From the NCBI RefSeq assembly GCF_001941975.2, contig NZ_CP146991.1:4151001-4215000 (forward strand): DNA of 64,000 nucleotides, given 5' to 3'. The notes under the pieces were generated by a model, which made no database searches, was not told the origin of the DNA, and saw only the letters and a list, made by a program, of their open reading frames with translations. This DNA is from Sporomusa sphaeroides DSM 2875. GTDB lineage: Bacteria > Bacillota > Negativicutes > Sporomusales > Sporomusaceae. The position numbers and the translations under genes were made by a program. Each line of letters begins with the position of its first letter. Positions within the stretch are counted from its first letter, which is position 1. Of this stretch, positions 47,459 to 58,214 are shown piece after piece.

Positions 47459-47953
47459 CTATTGAAACGGCTCATAACGAATTTCCCAGGTTAATGTTCC
47501 CTTACGGCGCGAATCCTGAAAAATACGCCGTTCACGCATACTGTAGCCGGTTACGGAAATTTCCACAGCCCGCCGCTCAGGTGAAAACTGTTTATCCTTG
47601 GTACCAGGGTAAATGGTTTCAACCTCACCATTTTCCCAGACAATCCTGATACTTGATTTTTGGGCCTGCTCCCCTGTGGCCTGAAAATTGACAATCGATA
47701 TATTTTGGGCAGCTTTTCCGGCAATGGCTTGACGCAGCTCCACCTTACCTTCAAAAGGCACCTCGGTTCCGCTAAGAATTAATAAGGGCGGCAAAGGTGT
47801 AATGTTAATTATATCAGCAGGAACAGTGGTGTCCGCTGATTTCTGCTCAGGAGGAGTACCCTTTTCCATCCCTGTAAAAACCAGATAACCAATCATGCCG
47901 GCCACCAGCATAGTCAGGGCGCCAGCCACAAAGCTTTTCCACGAAATTACCAT
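47459..47953 (-). CDS. Membrane-anchored extracytoplasmic protein, unknown function
   Basis: A 164-residue protein with one N-terminal membrane segment (residues 8-28), a proline-rich linker and a soluble beta-rich domain of about 110 residues. No cysteines or recognisable motif. It is the first gene of the three-gene envelope group; a 13-bp hairpin separates it from the next gene. It reads as a real gene from codon use and its initiator position, but no family is recognised. Confidence 0.55.
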   Translation of the reverse strand: MVISWKSFVAGALTMLVAGMIGYLVFTGMEKGTPPEQKSADTTVPADIINITPLPPLLILSGTEVPFEGKVELRQAIAGKAAQNISIVNFQATGEQAQKSSIRIVWENGEVETIYPGTKDKQFSPERRAVEISVTGYSMRERRIFQDSRRKGTLTWEIRYEPFQ

Positions 47954-48370
47954 AAATACCCCCAGTCCCTAAAAATAATAGTAGTGCCTATGTATAGTAT
48001 AATACGCCGGGAAATGGCATTTGCAAAGTCCATGGAACAATTTTTCTGCATATTTTTTTTCGCGAATGCTTATATTAATCTCGCAATAGCAAGTCATCCT
48101 GCAGGTTTGACTAACCTCCTGCCAATCATCATAGCTGGCATTTACATACTCACTGCTTTTCGGCCCAAAACCGCCGCAACAGAATCAGGAAATGCGCGTA
48201 CTGCATACATTTGCTTTCTCTCTGAATATTGTAAACAAATCAATATTTTCTAATATAATTTTCTGTCAGTTCTTGTAGTTTTTACGGAATGCTTGTCTAT
48301 AATGAGAATTGAATTATGAAGCCTTAATGCCGGCTTATGATTCAAAAATTCAAAGAGTGGAGGTTACTTA
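47954..48370. other. Intergenic region upstream of gltS
   Basis: 417 bases. A TATAAT at 48298-48303 probably marks the gltS promoter -10; the -35 is weak. A small AAGCC/GGCTT hairpin lies in the leader. No credible gene was seen. Confidence 0.45.
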
Positions 48371-49597
48371 ATGGAATCTAAAATTGTAGCAGGCCTTTTA
48401 GTCTACAAACTCAACATGATTCAAACAGTTGCTTTAGCCCTCGTAATGTACTTTATCGGTAATTTCATCAGACATCGCGTGCCTCTGTTTATGCGTCTTA
48501 GCATACCAGGACCTGTTATCGGCGGTTTGATTTTCGCTGCACTGTCCACCTTCCTGCGTACCCAGGGGATCCTCGGGTTTGAACTGGATGGCACAATGCA
48601 AACAGCCCTTATGATTATGTTCTTTTGTACAATTGGTATGGGTGCCAGTTTAACACTGCTTAAAAAAGGCGGCATGCCTTTAATTATCTTTTTCCTGTTA
48701 GCGGTTGTACTGGCAGTAGCGCAAAACGTTCTCGGCATTGCGCTGGCCAAGCTTACCGGTATTGATCCTCTCTTAGGCATTATCAGTGGTGCAGTAACCC
48801 TGATGGGCGGATTGGGAACCGGCGGCGCCTTTGGACCGCTCTTTGAAGAGTGGGGTGTACAAGGTGCTACCACTGCTGCTATCGCCTGCGCAACCTTCGG
48901 TATGGTTGCCGGCAGCTTGATGGGCGGACCGTTCGGTGAATGGCTGATTAAAAAGAACAACATCCCTACACCTAAGCTGCATGGTGCTGCTACAGACGGA
49001 GACGACAGCCTGCTTGTGGAAGAAGAAGAAACCTTCAGCGGCGAAACCTTAATGCAAACTCTCGGCTGGATAGTCTTTGCCATGGGTATTGGCTCCATTA
49101 TCAGCTTCTATCTGACAAAAGCCGGCATTACGCTGCCTGCCTATATCGGTGCCATGATTGCGGCTGCATTCGTCCGTAATATTGGTGATTTTTCCAAATC
49201 TTACAAAATCAACGGCCGTGCGCTTGAAGTTATTTCCGACATTTCACTGGCCGTCTATCTGACAATGGCAATCAATGGTCTTAAATTGTGGGAACTCGTT
49301 AACCTGGCACTTCCGCTGTTGACCATTTTGTTTGGTCAGATTATCCTGATGGCTATCTTCTGCTGGCTGGTAGTTTACTATGTCATGGGTCGCACTTACA
49401 GTGCCGTTCACCTGTCTGTCGGCATGGTTGGTTTCGGCATGGGCGCTACTCCCAATGCGTTGGTAAACATGGCTGCATTAACTGAAAAATACGGTCCTTC
49501 GCCCCGGGCGCTTATGATCGTATCCTTGGTAGGAGCCTTCTTGATCGACTTTGCCAATGCGCTGATTATCACCGGCATGGCCGGAATGTTCCGATAA
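48371..49597 (+). CDS. gltS: Sodium/glutamate symporter
   Basis: A 408-residue carrier with about 10-12 membrane segments in two inverted halves, each with a reentrant glycine-rich loop: SGAVTLMGGLGTGGAFGP near residue 137 and VGMVGFGMGATPNALVNM near residue 355, as in E. coli GltS. It imports glutamate with Na+. TGGAGG lies 6 bases before the ATG. It is monocistronic with its own terminator. With gdhA, murI and the dipeptide epimerase it fits active glutamate handling. Confidence 0.93.
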   Translation: MESKIVAGLLVYKLNMIQTVALALVMYFIGNFIRHRVPLFMRLSIPGPVIGGLIFAALSTFLRTQGILGFELDGTMQTALMIMFFCTIGMGASLTLLKKGGMPLIIFFLLAVVLAVAQNVLGIALAKLTGIDPLLGIISGAVTLMGGLGTGGAFGPLFEEWGVQGATTAAIACATFGMVAGSLMGGPFGEWLIKKNNIPTPKLHGAATDGDDSLLVEEEETFSGETLMQTLGWIVFAMGIGSIISFYLTKAGITLPAYIGAMIAAAFVRNIGDFSKSYKINGRALEVISDISLAVYLTMAINGLKLWELVNLALPLLTILFGQIILMAIFCWLVVYYVMGRTYSAVHLSVGMVGFGMGATPNALVNMAALTEKYGPSPRALMIVSLVGAFLIDFANALIITGMAGMFR

Positions 49598-49621
49598 GGA
49601 ATAAAAAAGGAATGAAACCCC

Positions 49622-49656
49622 AAAGGGCAGAGTCATTAGACTCTGTCCTTTTTATT
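49622..49656 (+). terminator. Terminator after gltS
   Basis: AAAGGGCAGAGTC pairs with GACTCTGTCCTTT around 4 bases and is followed by a T-rich tail. Confidence 0.8.
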
Positions 49657-50146
49657 TACCCTGCATGCTGCCATAGTCCACTTTATACCAAAGGTTATCC
49701 ACCAGCTGCCATTCTTGCTTGTGGCTGGTTTTGTTGGTGCCCAGTACGGGATGGGTTACTACCAGTTCGAGCGCGGCCCGGGCTTTGTCGCCATATAGCT
49801 CAACTTCGTGCACCGATATGTTGATCTGATAAACATAACCGGCATCACGCAGCTGCCGGTACTCGGGCAAACTGGGCTTGGGCACATCTCTAAAATACGA
49901 TAATCGGTACATGGTATCGTAATCCCGCTCCACAAAAGCCCGGCGATACTCCTCTACCCGCTCCCTGAGTGCTTGACTGACGGCCAGATGCTGCTTAGAC
50001 TCCAGCATAGTTTTATGGCTGAGTTGTGACTGTAAGTAGCTTGCTGTAGTTGTTTGCCCGGCACCGGCTAACAAAATAAGCACAATAATTCCGGCTACAG
50101 GCAGCACTGCCCGTAACTCCTGATAGGTTTCCCTAAGAATTTTCAT
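49652..50146 (-). CDS. Single-pass membrane protein, unknown function
   Basis: A 164-residue protein with a membrane segment at residues 15-34, a helical/coiled part (about 45-80, ALRERVEEYRRAFVERDYDTMY) and a C-terminal alpha/beta domain of the NTF2-like or DUF4440-like size (residues 85-160) ending in WYKVDYGSMQGK. It may be an extracytoplasmic small-ligand or lipoprotein-like domain, but no family is assigned. It converges with gltS, whose terminator overlaps its stop. Confidence 0.55.
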   Translation of the reverse strand: MKILRETYQELRAVLPVAGIIVLILLAGAGQTTTASYLQSQLSHKTMLESKQHLAVSQALRERVEEYRRAFVERDYDTMYRLSYFRDVPKPSLPEYRQLRDAGYVYQINISVHEVELYGDKARAALELVVTHPVLGTNKTSHKQEWQLVDNLWYKVDYGSMQGK

Positions 50147-50400
50147 ACCACACCTCCACTATTGATTTATGTAGTGTCAAAGCTGGTTTTATAGAAGAAA
50201 ATTCCCATAAAGATGGAATGTCAGTATTTACTGGTTTTTCCAACAGTTATCCAGAATAGAAGCTAATCTTTTTTGATTTTTCAAATTATTATAAAACAAT
50301 TTTATTTCTTTTTTTGTCGTTTTTAGTAGTGCAAATAGTATTATAATAATAATGGTATAATTATAGGATTTTACATTTATATTATTCGGAGGTGTCAATT

Positions 50401-51204
50401 GTGGCAAATAATGCACCCATTGGAGTTTTTGACTCCGGCATTGGCGGACTTACGGTAGTAAAAGAAGTTATTAACTTAATGCCTAACGAAAACATTGTTT
50501 ATTTCGGTGATACCGGCCGTACTCCCTACGGTCCCCGGCCGGTGGAACAAATCATCGAATTTACCAATCAAATTCTGGATTTTCTTAATGGCCAGGGCGT
50601 TAAAATGGCAATTATGGCATGTAATACGATAACCATGTGGACCCTGGAACAAGCCCTCAGCCGCTACGCTTTTCCCATCGTTGGCATGAATACCGGCGAA
50701 CAATTGGCACTGGCGGCTACCAAAAGCAAGCATATCGGTATTGCCGCCACACAAGCTACCATTAACAGCGGCAAGCATGCCCAGCGGATTACAGCAGCAG
50801 ATGCCAGCGCCAAGGTATTTCCCCAGGCCTGCCCGCCGCTTTGTCCCATGGTAGAAAGCGAGGTATTGGAGGGTGCGGAAGCCGAAGCAGCCTGCCGCGA
50901 ATACTTACTGCCAATGAAAGAGGCAGGTGTGGATACAGTAGTCCTGGCCTGCACACACTATCCCTTCCTCTTAGCGCCCATCAGACACATCCTGGGACCT
51001 GAGGTTACCGTCATTGACCCGGCTAAACAAACAGCCCTTGATGCTCAACAGGTTCTGAAAAACCTGGATTTATTGGCAGATCCCAGCCAGCAGGCAGTAC
51101 GCCGCTTCTGCTTCTCAGCCGATCCGGCAAGAGCCAAACGCCTGGCAGAACGCATTATCGACGCACCGCTGCATAATTTTGAACAGGTTAATATTCTGGA
51201 ATAA
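50401..51204 (+). CDS. murI: Glutamate racemase
   Basis: A 267-residue cofactor-independent racemase making D-glutamate for peptidoglycan. It has the N-terminal GVFDSGIGGLTV segment and two catalytic cysteines, in MACNT and in LACTHYPFL. GTG at 50401 is the start: GGAGG lies 8 bases upstream, whereas the in-frame GTG at 50392 is part of that ribosome site. The promoter is probably the AT-rich stretch near 50330-50360. Converges with the ATP synthase operon, sharing a terminator. Confidence 0.94.
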   Translation: MANNAPIGVFDSGIGGLTVVKEVINLMPNENIVYFGDTGRTPYGPRPVEQIIEFTNQILDFLNGQGVKMAIMACNTITMWTLEQALSRYAFPIVGMNTGEQLALAATKSKHIGIAATQATINSGKHAQRITAADASAKVFPQACPPLCPMVESEVLEGAEAEAACREYLLPMKEAGVDTVVLACTHYPFLLAPIRHILGPEVTVIDPAKQTALDAQQVLKNLDLLADPSQQAVRRFCFSADPARAKRLAERIIDAPLHNFEQVNILE

Positions 51205-51207
51205 TCC

Positions 51208-51243
51208 CAAAAAGGCAAGCCCGAAAACAGGGCTTGCCTTTTT

Positions 51244-51245
<2 letters not shown>
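51208..51245. terminator. Bidirectional terminator between murI and atpC
   Basis: AAAAGGCAAGCCC pairs with GGGCTTGCCTTTT with T/A runs on both sides. The atpC stop lies within it. Confidence 0.85.
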
Positions 51246-53766
<2,521 letters not shown>

Positions 53767-53770
53767 AAGC

Positions 53771-55279
53771 TCACCTCGCCATAAAGGAGTCTTTAAACTG
53801 CTTGATGGTGGTTTTCAGGCGCTCCTCAATGGCCGGCTCCAGGCATTTCTTTTCTTTAATTCCGCCGCTAATCTCCGGATAGGCACGGATATACTGCAGA
53901 AATTCCTGCTCAAACTTACTCACCCGGGAAACAGGTACATCATCTAAGTGCCCATTGACACCAAGATAGACGGCGATGACCTGTTCCTCAATGGGCATAG
54001 GCTTATATTGCGGCTGCTTGAGCAGTTCGGTCATGCGTTTACCCCGTTCCAGCAAATCTTTCGTGCCTTTATCCAAATCAGAACCAAACTGGGCAAACGC
54101 CGCCAATTCACGGTACTGCGCCAAATCCAGACGCAAGCGCCCGGCCACTTGCTTGGTGGCCTTTACCTGGGCCGAGCCGCCTACCCGCGACACCGACAGC
54201 CCCACATTGATGGCCGGCCGCGTACCGGCGTAAAACAGCTCGCTTTCCAGAATAATCTGCCCATCGGTAATGGATATTACATTTGTCGGGATATAAGCCG
54301 CCACGTCGCCGGCCAGGGTTTCAATGACAGGCAGCGCGGTAAGCGAGCCCCCGCCCAGTTCTGATGATAATTTGGCCGCCCGCTCCAGCAGCCGGGAATG
54401 CAGATAAAAAACATCGCCCGGATAGGCTTCCCGCCCTGGCGGACGCCTGAGCAGCAAAGACATGGCCCGGTAGGCTGCCGCATGTTTGGATAAATCATCA
54501 TAAACACAGAGTACGTGCCGCCCCTGGTGCATAAAGTGCTCGCCCATAGCTACACCGGTATAGGGTGCCAGATATTGCAGCGGCGCACTGTCAGAAGCCG
54601 TCGCCACCACTACGATGGTATGCTCCATCGCCCCATGCTCTTCCAGCGTCTTTACCACCCGGGCTACGGTAGAAGCTTTTTGCCCAATGGCGACATAGAT
54701 ACAAATGACATCCTCACCCTTTTGGTTCAGGATGGTATCAACAGCGATAGCCGTTTTCCCGGTACCCCGGTCACCAATGATCAGCTCCCTTTGCCCCCGC
54801 CCAATGGGCACCATACAATCAATGGCTTTAATTCCTGTCTGCAACGGCTCTTTGACCGGCTGCCTGTCGGCAATACCGGGAGCCCGCCACTCAATCGGCC
54901 TGGTCGAGTCAGTATCGATCACTCCCCGCCCGTCAATGGGGCGTCCCAGTGCATCGACAACCCTGCCGATAAGGGCTTCTCCCACCGGCACTTCCATAAT
55001 CCTGTCGGTGCGCCGCACTCTGCAGCCTTCCTGTACACTAACCTCATCGCCTAACAGCACTGCGCCGACATTGTCCTCTTCCAGGTTTAACGCCATACCG
55101 TAAACGCCGTCACCAAATTCCAGGAGTTCTCCGGCCATAACCTTGTCCAAGCCATGCAACCGGGCAATACCGTCACCAACCTCAATTACCATCCCAATTT
55201 CATCCACATTGCTTTCAATCTGGTATTGCTTGATTTGCTCCTGAATGATTGCCGATATTTCCTCAGGCCGTATTTTCAC
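53771..55279 (-). CDS. atpA: ATP synthase F1 alpha subunit
   Basis: A 502-residue non-catalytic nucleotide-binding subunit. Walker [11 protein letters not shown] near residue 170, the [10 protein letters not shown] strand before it, the arginine-finger region [11 protein letters not shown] (read [11 protein letters not shown]) near 365, and the signature [13 protein letters not shown] start at 55279. Standard position in the operon, 4 bases before atpG. Confidence 0.96.
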   Translation of the reverse strand: MKIRPEEISAIIQEQIKQYQIESNVDEIGMVIEVGDGIARLHGLDKVMAGELLEFGDGVYGMALNLEEDNVGAVLLGDEVSVQEGCRVRRTDRIMEVPVGEALIGRVVDALGRPIDGRGVIDTDSTRPIEWRAPGIADRQPVKEPLQTGIKAIDCMVPIGRGQRELIIGDRGTGKTAIAVDTILNQKGEDVICIYVAIGQKASTVARVVKTLEEHGAMEHTIVVVATASDSAPLQYLAPYTGVAMGEHFMHQGRHVLCVYDDLSKHAAAYRAMSLLLRRPPGREAYPGDVFYLHSRLLERAAKLSSELGGGSLTALPVIETLAGDVAAYIPTNVISITDGQIILESELFYAGTRPAINVGLSVSRVGGSAQVKATKQVAGRLRLDLAQYRELAAFAQFGSDLDKGTKDLLERGKRMTELLKQPQYKPMPIEEQVIAVYLGVNGHLDDVPVSRVSKFEQEFLQYIRAYPEISGGIKEKKCLEPAIEERLKTTIKQFKDSFMAR

Positions 55280-55307
55280 AGTGAGTTAGTCACCTCACTT
55301 CCTCAAA

Positions 55308-55841
55308 CTATTTGTTTAACATATGCCTTTTTAAATTCGCCAGTTTGGCTGCCACACTGTTATCAATACGTCTATCACCAATTTGAATGATTAGTCCGCC
55401 TAAAATCCGTTGATCCACTTGCAGATAGACTTCAATGTTTTTTCCTGTGACATGGGCCAGCTGTGTTGCCAGCTGCTCCTTATCCTGCTCGGCCAGCGGC
55501 ATTGCCGTTATGATTTGCACTTCCAGGATATTGCTGGCCTGCTTCACCAGCAGCCGGTAAGACTTAATGATCTCCGGCAGCACCGCGGTGCGCCGCTTAT
55601 CGATTATATGGCATAAGAAGTTTTGGACAAAGCCGGATACCGTGTCACCAAAAAGGCGCGCAACAGTCTCCTTTTTGTCAGCCGCCGGCACACCGGGATT
55701 GCTAAAGAAGCTGCGAACCTCCGCCTCGGCAAAGACCCCTTCCACTATGGTGAGCTCTGCCTCAACCTCATGAAGATTCTGCCACTCCCGGGCCAGCCGG
55801 AATATCGCCTGAGCATACCGCCTTGCTAACCGCAGCTTCAT
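55308..55841 (-). CDS. atpH: ATP synthase delta subunit (F1 peripheral stalk)
   Basis: A 177-residue OSCP/delta subunit linking F1 to the b stalk. N-terminal six-helix bundle (ARRYAQAIFRLA start, FFSNPGVPAADK) and the C-terminal LGGLIIQIGDRRID motif. ATG overlaps the atpF stop (ATGA). Confidence 0.93.
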   Translation of the reverse strand: MKLRLARRYAQAIFRLAREWQNLHEVEAELTIVEGVFAEAEVRSFFSNPGVPAADKKETVARLFGDTVSGFVQNFLCHIIDKRRTAVLPEIIKSYRLLVKQASNILEVQIITAMPLAEQDKEQLATQLAHVTGKNIEVYLQVDQRILGGLIIQIGDRRIDNSVAAKLANLKRHMLNK

Positions 55842-56338
55842 GCCAGTTCACCATACTTTTCTTTAGTAAAGTCCTTGATAAAGCTTTGCACCAGGCGGGT
55901 ATTGGTTTCGGCATCCAGGTTTTTCTCGATAATTCTCTCCGCAGCGGCCACTGCCAGGCTGGCGACTTCAACCCGCAGCCGGTTCATCGCCTGCTGATAA
56001 TCGCGCTCAATCTCCTCCTGCGTTTCTTTTAAGAGACGCGCGTGTTCTTCCCTGGCTTGCTGGAGCATGGCTTCTTTAGACCTTTCCCCCAGGGCAATAG
56101 CCTCATCAATGATGGCTCTGGCCTGAACGCGAGCTGCGGCAATCTGCTCCTGGCTCTCTTTTTTCATGGTATTTGCCAGGGTTCGCTCCTGTTCGGCCTC
56201 ATCCAGGCTTCTGGCAATGCGGCTTTTTCGTTCTTCCAAAGCTGTCAGGATCGGCTTGTAGGCAAGTTTGGTTAAAATAGCCACAAGTATCAGAAAGTTG
56301 ATAATCTGAGCCGCCAAAGTAGCATTCATTTCAATCAA
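55838..56338 (-). CDS. atpF: ATP synthase Fo b subunit
   Basis: About 166 residues: a membrane helix (NATLAAQIINFLILVAILTKL) followed by a long charged coiled coil that forms the peripheral stalk, including the KPILTALEERKSRIARSLDEAE segment (with frame variation). The TTG at 56338 is preferred because GGAGGGGGG lies 7 bases upstream; the ATG at 56329 would be 16 away and the open frame to 56371 begins before the ribosome site. A repeated hairpin element separates it from atpE. Confidence 0.88.
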   Translation of the reverse strand: MIEMNATLAAQIINFLILVAILTKLAYKPILTALEERKSRIARSLDEAEQERTLANTMKKESQEQIAAARVQARAIIDEAIALGERSKEAMLQQAREEHARLLKETQEEIERDYQQAMNRLRVEVASLAVAAAERIIEKNLDAETNTRLVQSFIKDFTKEKYGELA

Positions 56339-56410
56339 TTTATATCCCCCCTCCACCATGGGAGCCGGCATCTGGCTTACCTGTCAGACACCTCTTGCTG
56401 TTCACTTTTT

Positions 56411-56536
56411 AAAGCAGACTTGGCTTCAGATGGGGTATAACCCCACCTGAAGATTAGTCGCCTTATCTTAACCTGAGATTGAACTGTAGCCGCGCTCCTA
56501 TCTCTTGGAATTAATGCTGCTTGCAGCAGCTAAGAG
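56411..56536 (-). repeat. Repeated hairpin element, copy B (between atpE and atpF)
   Basis: Same design as the ddh-leader copy: CTCTTAGCTGCTG box, about 65 variable bases, CTAATCTTCAGGTGGGG hairpin (56424-56452) and GAAGCCAAGTCTGCTTTA. The arms differ from copy A while pairing is largely kept. The 206-base gap it fills is unusual inside an atp operon. Confidence 0.55.
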
Positions 56537-56544
56537 CAGGCTGG

Positions 56545-56796
56545 TTACTGGACAAAAGGATTGCTGAATACCAGTACAATGGCGATAACGGCTGCAATAA
56601 TCGGAATAGATTCAATCAAACCAACGGAAATGAGCATAGTTACCATAATGGAGTTTTTGGCCTCCGGTTGACGGGCAATACTTTCAACGGCTTTAGCCGT
56701 CACATGGCCATCCCCCATTGCCGCTCCAAAGGCCGCCAAACCCACAACCAAAGCTGCGGCAATAACCGAAGCCGCAATGATAATTGCCTGTTCCAC
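56545..56796 (-). CDS. atpE: ATP synthase Fo c subunit (two-carboxylate type)
   Basis: An 83-residue two-helix c subunit with the RQPEAK loop. Glu62 and Ser63 (GLIESIPI) give the ion-carrying carboxylate and partner. At the position of Gln32 of the Na+-type Ilyobacter c subunit there is Asp29 (GAAMGDGHV), giving a second carboxylate, while the Na+-type Thr/Tyr after ES are replaced by Ile. GTG at 56796 is preferred (GGAGG 7 bases upstream) over GTG at 56802, which touches the ribosome site and overlaps the atpB stop. Confidence 0.92.
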   Translation of the reverse strand: MEQAIIIAASVIAAALVVGLAAFGAAMGDGHVTAKAVESIARQPEAKNSIMVTMLISVGLIESIPIIAAVIAIVLVFSNPFVQ

Positions 56797-56798
56797 TT

Positions 56799-57491
56799 TC
56801 ACCCCTCCTTTTCTTCGATATGATGTACTTCCAGGGAATTACTCAGATATGACATCGACAGCATAGTAAATATCAGTGCTTGAATGATACCGACAAAGAC
56901 ACTGAAAGCCAGCCATACTGTCGGTACAAAGTAAGGTACCAGAATACCCAGAATGATAATCAGGATTTCTCCTGCCAGAATGTTGCCAAAGAGACGGAAT
57001 GAAAGCGTTACCGGTTTGGCCAGTTCTTCAATAATATTGATAGGCAAAAACAGAATATTAGGCTCAATAAAATGCTTAAAATGCGCCAGCGCTCCTTTGG
57101 TCTTGATGCCATAGCCATGAACAATGGCAACAATCATCAGCGCCAGACCCAGTGTGGTATTAATGTCATTGGTTGGCGAAGTAAAGCCCGGCACCAGACC
57201 CAGCCAATTGGAAATCAGCAAGAACAGGAATAAGGTAATAATCAGCGGTGCGACCTTGCGTCCATTATGGCCGATGGTCGACTCAATCTGTGTTAAGAGC
57301 CCTTCCAGCAGCAGCTCCACAAAGTTTTGCCAGCCTCCCGGCACCAGCGCCCAGTTCCTGCGAACCAGCAGCGAACCAACAACCAGAATCGCCATAGTCA
57401 GCCAGGTCATGTACAAGGTATCAAGATTGAACCCCAGACCGGCCAAAACTACCACATGGTGCCCACCTATCTCACCTCCGCCGTGCCCCAT
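56799..57491 (-). CDS. atpB: ATP synthase Fo a subunit
   Basis: A 230-residue stator subunit with five to six membrane helices. The essential arginine lies in KPVTLSFRLFGNILAGEI, and the helix before it carries NIIEELAKP. It forms the ion half-channels against the c ring. AAGGAGG lies 9 bases before the ATG. No Na+-specific marker could be assigned by eye. Confidence 0.94.
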   Translation of the reverse strand: MGHGGGEIGGHHVVVLAGLGFNLDTLYMTWLTMAILVVGSLLVRRNWALVPGGWQNFVELLLEGLLTQIESTIGHNGRKVAPLIITLFLFLLISNWLGLVPGFTSPTNDINTTLGLALMIVAIVHGYGIKTKGALAHFKHFIEPNILFLPINIIEELAKPVTLSFRLFGNILAGEILIIILGILVPYFVPTVWLAFSVFVGIIQALIFTMLSMSYLSNSLEVHHIEEKEG

Positions 57492-57505
57492 GTCCCCTCA
57501 CCTCC

Positions 57506-57916
57506 TTACCTACATTTTTTGGTATCCCTAATCTGCCTGATAACCAGCTGCAGCCCACTGATGAACAGGAGTGCCGGCATAGTAAAGAATCCTGCAGTAA
57601 ATGCCAAAGCATTGACTTTGAAGAAATGGGTAATAACAATAAGCACCAGCAAAACGGCTCCCAGCCGGATAATCCATCCCCCCCGGATATGTTCAATGGC
57701 TTGCTGCTTGGAAAACACCTGGACATTCTCAACCTGGCGATAAAGATACAAAAAATAAATTGAACCTGTCACTAAGCCAATAAGCAATCCGGTGGTTACC
57801 TGCACGGAAAAATACCTATAGGCAAGCAGGCAGCCTATGGTTCCCACGAAAGCAATTTGTGCCAACATGTTCCTGACCTTAAGCTCATAGTTCTTCATAC
57901 ATGTGGCCTTAGCCAT
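57506..57916 (-). CDS. atpI: ATP synthase subunit I (AtpI-like assembly factor)
   Basis: A 136-residue protein with four membrane helices in two hairpins, positioned first in the operon as is usual for AtpI/UncI, which helps c-ring assembly and may supply Mg2+. Sequence is poorly conserved in the family, so assignment leans on helices, size and position. Start could be ATG 57916 or the internal ATG 57898. Confidence 0.8.
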   Translation of the reverse strand: MAKATCMKNYELKVRNMLAQIAFVGTIGCLLAYRYFSVQVTTGLLIGLVTGSIYFLYLYRQVENVQVFSKQQAIEHIRGGWIIRLGAVLLVLIVITHFFKVNALAFTAGFFTMPALLFISGLQLVIRQIRDTKKCR

Positions 57917-57984
57917 CCCACCTTTTATTCACTTTTTCTCCTGGGGTAAGGACATTGGTACTGGCACCACTACCGTCTTACTCC

Positions 57985-58011
57985 ATATATATGACTACTT
58001 GTCATATATAT
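57985..58011. promoter_or_regulatory. Perfect palindrome upstream of the ATP synthase operon
   Basis: Two 11-base arms (ATATATATGAC / GTCATATATAT) around 5 bases, about 70-95 bases before atpI. Shape is that of a dimeric repressor or activator operator; the factor is not identified. Confidence 0.5.
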
Positions 58012-58086
58012 TCCTCGCTTTTCCTAATATTGGGAAACCATTCTCGTTATGTTGCGATTCTCCGATTAGCGGCAGAACAGCATCAC

Positions 58087-58146
58087 AAAAGCGAGACTAC
58101 ACCTGACCGGGGTTTATCACCCACCACAAGTGTAGTCTCGCTTTTT
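58087..58146. terminator. Strong hairpin upstream of the ATP synthase operon
   Basis: AAAAGCGAGACTACAC pairs perfectly with GTGTAGTCTCGCTTTT around 27 bases that can form a smaller stem. T runs on both strands allow termination either way. Confidence 0.7.
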
Positions 58147-58188
58147 AAAAAAAATGACAGAGGGTCAATAAAACGACCCTCTGTCATT
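58147..58188 (-). terminator. Terminator after the amidohydrolase gene
   Basis: AATGACAGAGGGTC pairs with GACCCTCTGTCATT and is followed by eight T on the minus strand. A third small hairpin (58189-58211, CCCAATACC/GGTATTGGG) lies just before it. Confidence 0.85.
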
Positions 58189-58214
58189 CCCAATACCTGT
58201 CCGGTATTGGGAGG

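Noticed and set aside
56799-56802. GTG at 56802 as the atpE start
   Set aside because: It directly abuts the GGAGG site; GTG at 56796 has proper spacing and gives the usual short N-terminus.
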